The notes beneath the pieces are model-generated. The model ran no database searches, had not been told where the DNA came from, and saw only the letters and a list, made by a program, of their open reading frames with translations. From Clitoria ternatea (taxonomy: Eukaryota; Streptophyta; Magnoliopsida; Fabales; Fabaceae), in assembly GCA_037962975.1 (NCBI GenBank), contig CM075673.1:19886001-19950000 (forward strand): a DNA stretch of 64,000 nucleotides, written 5' to 3'. The position numbers were made by a program, and so were the translations under genes. Positions 53,579 to 64,000 of the stretch are shown here, piece by piece (positions within the stretch are counted from its first letter, which is position 1; every line of letters begins with the position of its first letter).

Positions 53579-55182
53579 TGACACGCTGTCATTGTCTGGT
53601 CAAATAAAAAGTTAAATTAATATAGTATAAGGTGAACAACCTTAGTCGTCTCTCGAGGACCTTAGTTCAATTAGCTACACTCAATTTAGTTATAATAAAG
53701 GGGGGGTTTGTGTTGAGCTTGAAAGGAAAATTAAGTGATTATATGATAGTGCAAAAAGTAAATTTATGAGTAGGAATAATCAAATTTAGAAACAACCAAC
53801 CCAAGGAATTAATAAATCTTTAGTTAACTAATCATTGTTCACAAATATGATTAAATATAATTAATTTCTCAATCTTGAATCATTTGGAATCCTTAAATGA
53901 TTATATTCTAGAAAATCTTCTAGAATCAAATTAATGAACTAATAAGAATAATCAATCGATATATTCTTATTAATTACTAAAATAACTTTAAAACCATAGT
54001 TTGATTGAGTTAAGAAACTAAATAGAAATCTCTTATTAAGTGACTTAATCTTTGTTCTCAAACTGATTATTAATTAACCAACCAACATCAGTTTAGATTA
54101 TAGATTGTTTAATTATATACCAATCGGTTATATACTTAAATAATCTACCATCATAAATATTTGAGAAACAAAGAAAAGTAATTATCTTCAATCAAAATAT
54201 TAAGAGCAAGAACTCAAAGTTAACATAAAGAAAAATTAAATTCCTTGAGTTGATTTTAAAAGATTAAGCTTCCATGATAAGTTTTAACAATGAAAGCTAA
54301 TATTAAATTAACTATAACTTTGATTATAAAAGTAAATAACAAATAATAAAATTAACTTACTTGATATTGAGGAAGGGAAATGAAAACCATAACTTGAAGG
54401 ATGGAATATAGAACAAGGAGATAAAGCAAAAGAAAGAACTAAAACTTAAGAAGCTAAAGCAAAGATATAGAATTGTAATGAAAACTAAAACATGTATTTC
54501 TTATGTATTTCTTGTGTATCTCCCTTACAACTTCAAGCATCTATTTATAGGCAAGATATGATGATGCTATACATTCATTTTCTGATTATTAATGCATTTT
54601 TTCAACATTGGTGGGCTTGAAATTACAATAATTCAAAAGAAGATAATGGTAGGTGTTGAAATTCATTCTCCTCTTTATCTTCTCCACCTTGTGAGTCCAA
54701 TATGACCTTCTAGATGGCCGAATTTTGAAAAACCTTCAACATGAAAGTTGTAGAGATCTGTCTTATTGAGACTTTGGCGCAAGAATGAGGTCATTTGGAC
54801 ACCTATAGCTCCAGATATGTGTATTTTGGTGAACTATGTCAATGCTGGTGGGACACATGAGGGCTGATTGATTCAAGCTCCATTTCTTTATTTTTTTCAG
54901 ATGTAAAATAACCAAATCTGATCATCATGATGTAGCCCTCTGTCTTAGCTTTCCATGGGCTCCAAGATTAGCCCATTTGGATCACAAAAGCCCAAGTTAT
55001 GGCCAAAATAAGGCAAGATACTCAAGATACATACAAAAAACGAAAATTGAAACATATATACATAATACTTCAATTTAACTAAACAACATAAAACTTAATT
55101 AAAATACTATTATTAAACATAGTAATTATATAATAAACCCCAAGTGTAAAACTATAATAAGTGTATTAAAATTGATTTATCA
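53579..55182 (-). mobile_element. Solo LTR, 1604 bp, inserted in gag of Ogre copy 2
   Basis: Ends TGACACGCTG and GATTTATCA (TG..CA), flanked by AATGC on both sides (53574-53578, 55183-55187). Removing it with one AATGC restores the gag frame. No internal coding region or primer site. On the minus strand CTATAAATAG at 54541-54550 is a strong TATA box followed by an A/T-rich leader, and the minus-strand start TGATAAATCAATTTTAATAC leads into ACACTTGGGGTTTATT. I therefore orient it minus. Family not identified. Confidence 0.8.
54541..54550 (-). promoter_or_regulatory. TATA box of the solo LTR
   Basis: On the minus strand GCCTATAAATAGATGC, a near-perfect plant TATA element inside the solo LTR. 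It could still drive transcription into the left-hand gag remnant. Confidence 0.6.
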
Positions 55183-55187
55183 AATGC
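55183..55187. repeat. TSD AATGC, right copy
   Basis: AATGC directly after GATTTATCA. Confidence 0.8.
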
Positions 55188-56919
55188 ACAAGCCCAAAAC
55201 ACACAGGCCCAGATGACCCAGCCGACTTACGCCGTACAAGCTATGGCCCAACCCCATGGTCCCTCGCTAAATGCAGGCCCAATGAACCAGCTTCACACAT
55301 CAGCTCCGTTCAACCAGCCACATGGCTATCCGTATGGGTACACGACCCCCTATGCGGCCAACCCCCAAGATACAACCCATATGATAAACCCGGTCGCTAG
55401 TCATAGCACGGTCCAGCTCCCCAAAAAGGAAAAATAGATATCTTGGAGGAACGTTTGAGAATGATGGAAGGCGCTGGGGGTTTTGGACTGATAGATGCTT
55501 CTGAGCTATGTCTGGTCACGGATGTTCTTCTCCCGCCCAAATTCAAAATACCAGACTTTGATAAGTATCGGGGAATGACTTGTCCAAAGAACCATCTCAC
55601 GATGTACTGCCGAAAGATGGCATCCTACTCTTCTAACGACCAATTGTTGATCCAGTACTTCCAAGATAGCCTGCCCGGGGCCGCCCTTACCTGGTACGTA
55701 CACCTTGAGCGGAACCATATTAGTTGTTGGAAGGACTTGGCGGACGCCTTCATTAGACAATACAAATATAATATGGATATGGCGCCAAACAGAGTTCAGT
55801 TACAGAACATGGTGAAGAAAGATAATGAAACATTTAAGGAGTATACCCAACGTTGGCGAGAGACAGCTACACAAGTGGCCCTCCACTGTCAGAAAAAGAG
55901 ATAGTCGCGATATTCATCAACACACTCCCACCACCCTTCTATGGCAAAATGATTGGTAATGTTTCATCTAACTTCTCCGACATTGTGACTATCGGGGAAA
56001 GGGTAGAGAGTGGAATACGAACAGGAAAGATCACCCGAGGCCCATCTAGGGCAAGCACGACAAGAAAGCCGGCACCTGGTGATGGTAGGAGAAGAGATGG
56101 AGAAACTAATTCCATCTCTTCTGATCAACAGATAGCTCCGCCAAGATCGTTCGTCCCTACCACGATTCAAGCTCCCAATCCTTATGTGGCCGCTGTCACT
56201 CATGGCCCGGTAGCTTATACTCCCCACTTCCATCCGCCTATGGTAAGAGCGCCAATGCCGCAACCTATGCCATACCGTCACCCGCAACAAGTGATTCAAC
56301 CACCCAATCCCAATCCGTGCCCCTCGAGGCCGATACAACCTCCTTACCCAAGGGGGTATGATCCTAACGCTCATTGTGATTATCACGCTGGGGCATCAGG
56401 GCATTCCATAGAAAATTACGTGGCCTTGAAATACAAAGTGAGAGATCTGATCAAAGCCGACTGGCTTAATTTTCGAGAGGGAAGTCCTAACGTGGCCACA
56501 AATCCCCTGCTTAATCATGGAGGTTTAGGAGTTAACGCCGTAGATATGGATGAGGAGTGCATCAGGGATGTTGCTGATGTGAAGACACCATTAAAAACAA
56601 TCCATTCCCACTTGCTCAAGCAAGGTTTATTGAAGGAGCCTTGGACTGAGGAGCATGACAAGGATCAAACTGCCGAACGCCAAACTTCTGTGAACTTCTT
56701 CAAGGGCTCATGGATGGCAACTTTGTGCAAGTATGTAAGCACCACGCAGACAAGGTGAATATGATTCAAGAATAGTCAGGGGTGTCAGTTCCTAAACCTT
56801 TAACAATTTTCTACAATAAGAGCCCTTCAGCGGCTCTCGTTTCTGTGTAAACGACTGTTACTATTCAAACACCTACCCCATTTGCATTTAAGGATTCACG
56901 GGCTGTCCCGTGGAAATAC
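55188..56919 (+). pseudogene. Ogre copy 2 gag, central part
   Basis: Homologous to 30880-32550 of copy 1 in three frames. The first ends at TAG 55435-55437; a shift leads to the Gag domain (MTCPKNHLTMYCRKM, CWKDLADAFIRQYKYNMDM), and another shift near 55880 (TQVDPPLSEKE lost) leads to SEKEIVAIFINTL and the zinc-knuckle-like CDYHAGASGHSIEN, where the last Cys is Tyr (ENY for ENC). A third shift follows near 56700. The homology is then cut by the Cassandra element. Confidence 0.8.
56915..56919. repeat. TSD AATAC, left copy
   Basis: AATAC directly before TGTAACGCC; equals 57985-57989. Confidence 0.85.
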
Positions 56920-57019
56920 TGTAACGCCCCGGCCACTTTTCAGGAATGAACGACTCTCCCCACAGACCAACACAAGACCTTTCCAATGTGCTTTTGTCCT
57001 CGCTCACACACTTCCTGAG

Positions 57020-57082
57020 AACTTCCCAGGAGGTCACCCATCCCAGAATTACTCCAAGTTAAGCATGCTTAACTTTGGAGTC
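57020..57082 (-). ncRNA. 5S rRNA-like domain, left Cassandra LTR
   Basis: The plus strand reads CTTCCCAGGAGGTCACCCAT and then AAGTTAAGCATGCTTAACT..GGAGT. This is the reverse complement of plant 5S rRNA features (ATGGGTGACCTCCTGGGAAG; ACTCC..AGTTAAGC). Cassandra LTRs are known to keep the 5S internal promoter for RNA polymerase III. Part of the middle differs from true 5S. Confidence 0.8.
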
Positions 57083-57472
57083 CATATGTGATAGGCCACC
57101 AAAAACGATAATACATTTGTTGGTATAGGTAGTACGAATTCATTTCTTAAGCTATCCTTGACTGTATAGTCCCATACCTATACAGTCTTTGGATCCCTCT
57201 TATTCCGGTATGTATTCAGTTCGTTCATGTGTCCCTCCCACTGGAAGCCTGCCAGGAGCCGCTCCTTGTCCGTGCCTATGCACCGGCGATCACTCCCCAC
57301 GCTCAATAGTGCCCGGGATGTCACATTCCCCGCTGGAAGCCTGCCAGGAGCCGCTCCTTGTCCGTGCCCATGCACCAACGATCATTCCCCGCCCTCAACA
57401 GCACCAGGATGTCACATGCCCACCAGCTTCTTCCTGGTTCGTCCTCGAACCATACCGTACTAGGAGAGGCTA

Positions 57473-57486
57473 GGCTCTGATACCAC
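57473..57486 (-). other. Cassandra primer binding site (tRNA-Met type)
   Basis: The plus strand GGCTCTGATACCAC is the complement of GTGGTATCAGAGCC, adjacent to the right LTR, which fixes the minus orientation. Confidence 0.85.
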
Positions 57487-57587
57487 TGTAATGCCCCGAC
57501 CGCTTTTCAGGAATGAACGACTCTCCCCACAGACCAACACAAGACCTTTCCAATGTGCTTGTGTCCTCACTCACACACTTCCTGAGA

Positions 57588-57650
57588 ACTTCCCAGGAGG
57601 TCACCCATCCCAGAATTACTCCAAGTTAAGCACGCTTAACTTTGGAGTCC
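57588..57650 (-). ncRNA. 5S rRNA-like domain, right Cassandra LTR
   Basis: The second copy of the same domain. It differs slightly from the left copy (AAGCACGCTTAACT here, AAGCATGCTTAACT there), and the CACGCTTAACT form is the one in true 5S. Confidence 0.8.
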
Positions 57651-57984
57651 TTATGTGATAGGCCACCAAAAAAGGATAATGCATTTGTTGGTATAGGTAG
57701 TACGAATTCATTTCTTAAGCTATTCTCGACTGTATAGTCCCATACCTATATAGTCTTTGGATCCCTCTCATTCTAGTATGTATTCAGTTTGTTCATGTGT
57801 CCCTCCCACTGGAAGCCTGCCAGGAGCCGCTCCTTGTCCGTGCCTATGCACCGACGATCACTCCCCACCCTCAACAGTGCCCGGGATGTCACATTCCCCG
57901 CTGGAAGCCTTCCAAGAGCCGCTCCTTGTTCGTGCCCATGCACCGGCGATCACTCCCCACCCTCAACAGCGCTAGGAAGTCACA

Positions 57985-59385
57985 AATACGATGTGGATGT
58001 AGTCGTTGCAGGCTCGACAGTGAGCAACCCGTCATCATCGTTTGTCACAAACATTGCCGGGGTAGGGGGTGTAACCCGGAGTGGAAGAGTATACGCCCCT
58101 CCAGAGCAGAAGAAGGATCAAACTGCCGGGAAAACCAAGGCAAGTAGAGAAGGCACTAGTGGCAAAGAAAAAGGGGCGGTAACTGATGAAGAAGCCTAAG
58201 AGTTCCTAAAGTTTATTCGCCAAAGCGAATATCAAGTACTAGACCAATTGAACCATACTCCAGCTAAAATATCTATATTGTTGTTGTTGATAAATTCTGA
58301 GCCACATAGGAAGACACTAATGAAGGTGCTTAATGAGGATCATGTCAGCCATGACCTCCCTGTTGATAAGTTTCAGGGAATAGTAGGGCACATCGTTACA
58401 GATAACTATTTGACTTTCACCGACGATGAGATACCACCGGAAGGAGTGGGGCACAATAAGGCCCTCCACATCTCTGTGAAATGCCAAGATCATATTCTAG
58501 CAAAAGTGTTAGTTGACAATGGGTCATCCCTTAATGTAATGCCCAAGTCAACGTTGGCCAAGTTGTCATTCGACGGGACATATATGAAGCCGAGTGCCAC
58601 AATTGTGTGGGACTTCGATGGTACGCGGAGGGAGGTCATGGGCGAGATGGAACTGCCCATTCAAGTTGGACCTTGCACGTTCCAGGTCCTCTTCTAGGTT
58701 ATGGACATCATGCCTGCTTACAGTTGTCTGTTAGGTCGGCCATGGATCTATTCAGCTGGAGTGGTCTCATCTACCCTACACCAAAAAATGAAGTTCGTAA
58801 CAGACAACAAGCTGATAATCATATTTGGTGAGGAAGACTTCTTGGTCAGCAAACCCATTACGACCCCTTACGTCGAGGCAACGGAAGAGGCCCTTGAGAC
58901 CTCGTTCCAGGCATTAGAAATTGCAAACACCATATACGTGGGAGAAGGGACCACGATGGTTAGAGCCTGCATGCCAACTGCGTCCCTGGTGATGGTGAAT
59001 ATGATGCTGCGCGAAGGATATAAGCCTGGGAAGGGTTTAGGGCGTGCTTTAGACGGAGAGGTAGAACCTGTGCGCCTTGTGGATAATAGAAATGGTTTTG
59101 GCTTGGGGTACCGGCCCACGGCCGCCAATAGGAGGAGGGTGGAAGAAGAAAAGAGGGAAAGAAGGGCTGCCCATATTGCTGGCAGGGAGCCTCACACCAC
59201 AAGAGTCTCCATCTGTGATCTCTACAAAAGCTTCTGGAGTGTCGGATTGATGCCGCCAAACCTAGTAGCCATTGTTGAAGATGGTCTTTGTGATAGTGCT
59301 GATTTCGTGATTGCTTGCCCGCCGGGCATAGAGCTTCGTAACTGGAGGCCATCAAACTCCCTACGACTTTAAATGATTCACCAAA
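57985..59385 (+). pseudogene. Ogre copy 2 gag end, protease and G-patch
   Basis: Continues gag after the Cassandra (TNIAGVGGVTRSGRVYAP). In-frame stops at 58197-58199 and TAG 58695-58697 (QVLF*VMDIMPA; copy 1 has Gln). Protease VDNGSSLNVMPKSTLAKL near 58513-58570, then GRPWIYSAGVV. The G-patch GYKPGKGLGRALDG..FGLGYRP is near 59017-59115. The frame ends at TAA 59370-59372, thirteen bases before the homologous splice donor (CACCAAA|GTCATT at 59386), because of a small deletion relative to copy 1. Confidence 0.8.
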
Positions 59386-59622
59386 GTCATTTGTTATTGC
59401 TTTAATGTCTTGTTTATCCCTCTGCTATGCCTAAGGCTTTGGGACTTTTCCATGTAATAAGGGCGAAGAACTTGTTTTATCATTCAATCAATAAATGCAT
59501 ATCGAAATTCAAAAAAAAAACTCTTTTCATCCCTTTATCCTTGCTTTGATTCATTTTCTTTACTTGCTTGTTCCTCCTTTTCTTTCTCTTCTTTATTTTT
59601 GCCATAACACACTAAATTGCAG
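59386..59622 (+). other. Pro-RT intron remnant of Ogre copy 2
   Basis: Acceptor ACTAAATTGCAG|ATCCAAAA is identical in context to copy 1. The donor AAA|GTCATT is a weak version of AAA|GTAATC. Confidence 0.6.
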
Positions 59623-60789
59623 ATCCAAAAATGACCCTCTTGAGACTAATGAAATCATAATCCCGCTTCACGATTTCGATCACCCAGTTGACTATGCCGA
59701 CGAAGAAGGTGAAGAAGACTATGAGCCACTGCCCGAGTTAACAAGGTTATTAGACAAGAGGACAAAGAAATTCAGCCTTATTTAGAGGTAGTTGAGATTA
59801 TTAATTTGGGGAATGAGGAGGATAAGAAAGAAGTCAAGATTGGTACCTCATTGAGTAAGGAATAGAGGCAAGAATTGATTAAGCTGCTAATGGAGTTCCG
59901 TGACATCTTCGCTTGGTCTTACCAAGACATGCCAGGCCTTGATGTTAGCATTGTTGAGCATAAATTACCACTGAAGCCAGACTGTCCCCTGATAAAGCAA
60001 AAACTGCGCCAAATGTAGCCCGAAATGCTCTTGAAAATCAAAGAAGTTAAGAAGCAGTTTGATGCTGGATTTTTAGCAGTGGCAAAGTATCCTCAATGGG
60101 TAGCAAATATCGTCCCTGTCCCAAAGAAAGATGGAAAGGTATGAATGTGCGTAGACTATCGGGACTTAAATAGGGCTAGTCCCAAAGACGATTTTCCGCT
60201 GCCACAGATTGATGTCTTGGTTGATAACACAGCCCAACATACCATCTTCTCATTCATGGATGGTTTCTCTGGGTATAACCAGATTAAGATGGAACCCGAA
60301 GACATGGAGAAGACTACATTTATCACCTTGTGGGGCACCTTCTGTTTCAAAGTGATGTCTTTCGGTTTGAAAAACGCTGGGGCAACCTATCAAAGGGCAA
60401 TGATGATCCTCTTCCATGACATGATGCACAAGGAGATAGAGGTTTATGTGGACGATATCATTTCCAGATCTAGAACCGATGAAGAGCATATTGTTGATCT
60501 GAGAAAGCTTTTTAGAAGGTTAAGGAAGTATAAGCTCAGGTTGAACCCGACCAAGTGTACCTTTGACACAAGATCAGGCAAACTGTTAGGGTTCATTGTA
60601 AGCAAGAGAGGAATAGAAGTAGATCCTGACAAGGTCAAAGTGATTCTCGAAATGCCTCCTCCCTGTACAGAAAAAGAAGTCAGAGGATTCTTGGGAAGGT
60701 TGAACTACATTGCTCGATTTATCTCACAACTGACAGTGACTTGTGAGCCGATATTTAAGTTGCTCTGTAAGAACCAACCAGCGCAATAG
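59623..60789 (+). pseudogene. Ogre copy 2 reverse transcriptase
   Basis: The N-terminal linker (SKNDPLETNEI..YEPLPELTRLL) is followed by a shift near 59755, TAG 59863-59865 (SKE*RQE), TAG near 60016 and TGA 60142-60144 (KDGKV*MCVDY, where copy 1 has Arg CGA). Then an open RT block with MCVDYRDLNRASPKDDFPLPQ, VMSFGLKNAGATYQRAM, and YVDDIISRSR near 60445, ending at TAG 60787-60789. The catalytic YVDD is intact. Confidence 0.85.
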
Positions 60790-61630
60790 AATGAAGACTG
60801 TCAAATGGCTTTTGAGAAGATAAAGTAGTATTTGTGGGAGCCATCGATCTTGGTACCGCCGACTCCTGGAAGGCCACTAATCTTATATCTGACAGTGTTG
60901 GATGAATCTATGTGTTGTGTATTGGGGCAACATGATGAGACTGGAAAGAAGGAACATGCTATTTACTACTTAAGCAAGAAGTTCACTGATTGTGAGATGA
61001 GGTATTCCACTTTAGAGCGAACTTGTTACGCGTTAGCATGGGCCGCTAGCGTCTAAGGCAGTACATGTTGAGTCACACCACCTGGCTAGTTTCTAAGATG
61101 GACCCCATCAAGTATATTTTTGAAAAGCCTACTTTGACTGGAAGGATCGCTCGTTGGCAAGTACTATTAACTGAGTACGACATAACATATGTCACTCAAA
61201 AGGCCATAAGAGGAAGTTCCCTGGCAGCTACTTAGCGCACCAGCCTGTCAGCGACTACCAACTAATACTATTTGACTTCCCGGATGAGGATATCCTGGCA
61301 TTGTTTAATGAAGAAGGCGGTAGTAAAGACAAATGGGTCTTAAGGTTCGATGGGGCTTCTAACGCACTGGGGCATGGAATCAGAGCCGTTTTGCTTTCAC
61401 CAGATAAAGAGTTTATCCTTGTATGCACCAGGCTGTGTTTTGATTGCACCAACAACATCGCTGAGTATGAGGCATGTTCTTTGCGGATCCAAGCAGCGCT
61501 AGATGCGAAAGTGAGGTCGTTGGAAGTCTACGGGGACTCTGCTCTGGTCATCCACTAATTAAAAGGCGAGTGGGAAACTAGGGATAGCAAGTTGGTTCCC
61601 TATCACACCCATATCAAGGAAATGATCAAG
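60790..61630 (+). pseudogene. Ogre copy 2 double RNase H region
   Basis: The first RNase H (LTVLDESMCCVLGQHDE) starts after TAG 60826-60828. It is shifted near 61050 (AAS for AARR) and again near 61222. The archaeal-type RNase H (FDGASNALGHGI, AEYEACSLRIQA, GDSALVIH) is closed by TAA 61556-61558, where copy 1 has Gln, and continues in frame (LKGEWETRDSKLV..). Confidence 0.8.
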
Positions 61631-63059
61631 GATTTTGATGAGATTTCTTTTCATCATGTTCTTCAGGATGACAATCAGATGGCTGACGCTTTGGCCACTC
61701 TCGCTTCAATGTTTAGAGTGAGTAATGACTATGATATGCCTTTTATCGAGATAGAGAAGCATCGTGAACCCGCATACTGCCAAGTGGTCGAAGAGGAGTC
61801 AAATGGGAAACCTTGGTACCACGATATTAAGAGGTATATCCAGAGTCAAGAATACCCCGACGGTGCTACAGAGAACAACAAGAGAACCCTACGACAACTC
61901 GCCATGGGTTTCTTCTTAAACGGTGATGTGCTCTATAAGAGAAATCATGAATTTATCCTTCTTCATTGTGTTGATTCTATTGAGGCAAACAGAATCATGA
62001 AAGATGTTCACGAAGGATCTTTTGGAACCCACACTAATGGGCACGCCATGTCAAGAAAAATCTTGAGGGCCGGTTATTACTGGATGACCATGGAAGTGGA
62101 CTGCTTTGCTTATGTTTGGAGGTGTCACAAATGTCAAATATACGCTGATCATATTCATGCTCCCATATCATCTCTGAATGTCTTATTAGCACCATGGCCC
62201 TTTTCGATGTGGGGCATGGATGTCATCGGTCCCATCGAGCCGAAAGCCTCAAACGGTCATCGTTTCATCTTGGTCGCCATCGATTATTTCACAAAGTGGG
62301 TAGAGCTGCTTCATATGCCAATGTGACAAGAAATGTTGTGGTTAAATTCGTCAAGCGAGAACTGATATGCCGATACGGCTTGCCAAGTCAGATCATCACT
62401 GACAATGGGACGAATTTGAACAATAAAATGATGAAGGAACTCTGTGAGAGCTTCAAAATTCACCATCATAATTCCTCCCCTTATCGCCCTAGAATGAATG
62501 GGGCAGTCGAGGCAGCCAATAAAAACATCAAGAAGATAGTACAAAAGATTGTGGTAACCTACAGAGATTGGAGTGAGATGCTCCCCTTTGCTTTGCATGG
62601 GTATCGTACCTCAGTCTGAACCTCAACTGGGGCAACCCCATTCTCCATGGTTTATGGTATGGAAGCAGTCTTGCCTTTTGAAGTAGAGATCCCTTCCCTT
62701 CGGGTAATGATGGAGGCAAAATTAGAAGAAGCTGAGTGGGTCCAGACTCGACATGACCAACTAAATCTGATCGATGGTAAAAGACTGACTGCCCTCTGTC
62801 ATGGTCAGTTGTATCAGAGGCGCATGAAACGAGCATTTGAAAAGAAGGTGTGACCTCGATAGTTCCAAGAAAAGACTTGTTTCTCAAGAAGATTTTGCCA
62901 ATTCGAAAGGACAACCGAGGCAAATGGACTCCTAACTATGAGGGGCCGTATGTCGTGAAGAGAGCCTTCTCTGGAGGAGCCCTGATTCTAACTAGCATGG
63001 ACGGTGAGGACTTACCAATGCCTATAAATGCAGACGCGGTGAAAAAGTACTACGCCTAA
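61631..63059 (+). pseudogene. Ogre copy 2 integrase
   Basis: Spans the end of the second RNase H (DNQMADALATLA), the linker, the HHCC finger (GTHTNGHAMS..CHKCQIYADH) and core WGMDVIGPIEPK. A shift near 62305 (KWVE-AASYANV) is followed by ITDNGTNLNNKMM and GAVEAANKN. TGA 62617-62619 (TSV*TSTGA, Arg CGA in copy 1), TGA 62851-62853 and TAG 62860-62862 (KKV*PR*F) follow. The C-terminal part (KILPIRKDNRGKWTPNYEG) runs to TAA 63057-63059. Confidence 0.83.
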
Positions 63060-63128
63060 GGAGGGAATGTCAAGAATGAGAGAAAGTAAAAAGAGAAGAA
63101 AAAAAAGAAAACGTAAAAATAATGCTCG

Positions 63129-63207
63129 CTAGGCTGAAAACCTGAAAGGGCGGCCTAGGCAAAAGTTATAGCGACCCGGTGGGTCGAAAACCCGAAAGGG
63201 CGGCTCA
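63129..63207 (+). other. Twin GNRA-type hairpins downstream of pol (copy 2)
   Basis: Hairpin A 63129-63158: CTAGGCTG with CGGCCTAG, AAAA bulge, CCT-GAAA-GGG. Hairpin B 63180-63207: TGGGTCG with CGGCTCA, AAAA bulge, CCC-GAAA-GGG. The 21-nt spacer is the same as in copy 1. Differences from copy 1 keep pairing by G-T wobble. Confidence 0.75.
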
Positions 63208-64000
63208 GGTAAAAGTTAGGGTCAAGTTTCTGGTAATATGACTAAGACCTCCGACTCGAGAAGTGCAAGTCTGAGTTGGGGCACGTGAATCATCGTCGAA
63301 CTTTCCTTCTCCAAAGCAAGGTCAAAGGGTGAACATGAAGTCGCGTTGAGGGATTAAGATTCTCACTAGTCTCAGGGATTCACTAGAGGATCCATGAACC
63401 TTCCCTGCTTTACCTGTGCTTGACCTTTCTATATGACTTCATTCATTTCATTTACTTTCCCCGTTGTCCATTCTCTGTACTTGTTTGACATACATGAATA
63501 AAATTCATCTTTTTCGATACGTGTTATGAATTTCATTGATCTGATAAGACATTATGTTTTTAATAAAATGGTGAACATTTAAAGTCGTGAGGGACAAGAT
63601 GCTCCTACTACTTGACCTTATTTTGGGAGATCATTACAAAGACTCGGCCATACACACGCTCCAAAGCTATGGTTGCCTCGTTCATTCTCCTCTGTCCATG
63701 AGTTATCCTAAGGGTCACGGTTTCATAGGATCTACCCGATTTTTGAAATTATCTATGCATTACTTACCCTTTTTTTGCAGGTTGTTGTAACAAACAGTTA
63801 TGTCAAATCTTAACTCCTTGAAAACACTTTCCTAATCAGGCTTAGAAGGACTCATTCTTCCCCAATTGAAATGCATTCCAAAATAGCCGAGAGCATCCCG
63901 CAAAACTCTCCCCAAGCAGAATCACCAAATCCTCTTCCCGGTGAAACTATGATGGCTACTAGACAAGGGCCAGCCATACCTTCCTCCCACAGTGGAACTA
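63208..64000 (+). other. 3' spacer of Ogre copy 2, cut by the window end
   Basis: Non-coding, homologous in part to 37690-38420 of copy 1 (ATGAGTTATCCT; AGTTCCCC-like words near 63840-64000). The expected repeat array, antisense gene and 3' LTR would lie beyond the window. Confidence 0.6.

Larger units (their letters stand above)
56920..57984 (-). mobile_element. Cassandra TRIM element, complete, reverse orientation
   Basis: Two direct repeats (56920-57416 and 57487-57984, about 497 bp each) flank only 70 bp. The whole is flanked by AATAC. On the minus strand each LTR reads TGTGAC..GTTACA, and the internal part starts with a primer site GTGGTATCAGAGCC (plus strand GGCTCTGATACCAC, 57473-57486) and ends with a purine-rich tract (GCTGGTGGGCA) near 57417. 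Each LTR contains a segment matching 5S rRNA. A 5S-bearing short TRIM with a tRNA-Met primer is diagnostic of Cassandra. It has no coding capacity. Confidence 0.92.
47038..64000 (+). mobile_element. Second Ogre-type retrotransposon, 5' part, degraded and nested
   Basis: Same plan as copy 1: LTR, tRNA-Arg-type primer site, leader, ORF1, gag-pro, pol, twin hairpins, then 3' spacer cut by the window end. Coding parts are clearly homologous to copy 1, but the LTR is largely different apart from its ends and a few motifs, so it is a related family. Numerous stops and shifts and two later insertions show it is old. The left border may be 47038 (TGTGAACACC) or, less likely, 46152; the missing 3' LTR would decide. 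Confidence 0.88.

Noticed and set aside
57189..58199. Repeated frames with CPSHWKPARSRS-type text
   Set aside because: They lie in Cassandra LTRs, which are non-coding; the repetition comes from the two LTRs.

Overview
The window is nuclear DNA of a flowering plant, probably a legume. It has spliced genes with GT..AG introns, long AT-rich spacers, a nodulin-like transporter, and giant Tat/Ogre retrotransposons of a type abundant in legumes. The legume assignment is inference. No organellar, bacterial or viral-genome features, tRNA genes or CRISPR arrays were seen.

Layout. 1-7514: the 3' part of a Ty3/gypsy chromovirus (Tekay/Del type). Its polyprotein is broken by three Trp-to-stop changes and a frameshift, and it ends in a long LTR holding two oppositely oriented arrays of a short motif. 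7515-12228: AT-rich spacer with a solo LTR at 8239-8691 (TSD TTAAC). 12229-14055 (-): an intact single-exon nodulin-like/MFS transporter of 608 aa. 14056-17868: spacer. 17869-23432 (+): a 13-exon gene for a heparan-alpha-glucosaminide N-acetyltransferase-like membrane protein. My exon model gives 486 aa, with every junction in phase. 23433-24692: spacer passing into a degenerate array of about 170-180 bp units.

24693-45947: a complete Ogre-type element of 21,255 bp flanked by a GGGCC duplication. Its two 2.32 kb LTRs differ at only about ten bases. In order it carries a tRNA-Arg-type primer site, a leader with a likely intron, ORF1 (DUF7745-like plus coiled coil), gag-protease-G-patch, a short intron, RT-RNaseH-archaeal-type RNaseH-integrase, paired RNA hairpins, an 18-copy 70/71 bp tandem array, and an antisense spliced gene (Transposase_28-like plus coiled coil) with its own TATA box. 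It is young, yet it has one frameshift in ORF1 and two CAA-to-TAA stops in pol.

45953-47037: the rest of the interrupted array and a block of GAATCGATTC palindromes. 47038-64000: the 5' part of a second, older Ogre of a related family, running off the window. It is broken by many stops, mostly C-to-T. Its gag-pro region carries two later insertions: a 1,604 bp solo LTR (TSD AATGC) and a complete 1,065 bp Cassandra TRIM in reverse orientation with 5S rRNA-like LTRs (TSD AATAC).

How parts work together. Having two divergent Ogre copies allows comparison. Several non-coding structures are kept between them: (i) twin GNRA-type hairpins just after pol with an identical 21-nt spacer; (ii) a 40-nt hairpin in the transcribed part of the LTR with compensatory changes; (iii) a leader intron; (iv) a phase-matched intron that would join ORF1 to gag. 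With the known pro-RT intron, these suggest that Ogre expression is organised by regulated splicing and that RNA structures may control the fate of unspliced genomic RNA. That last step is inference. The host genes are two unrelated membrane proteins with no visible functional link to the transposons.
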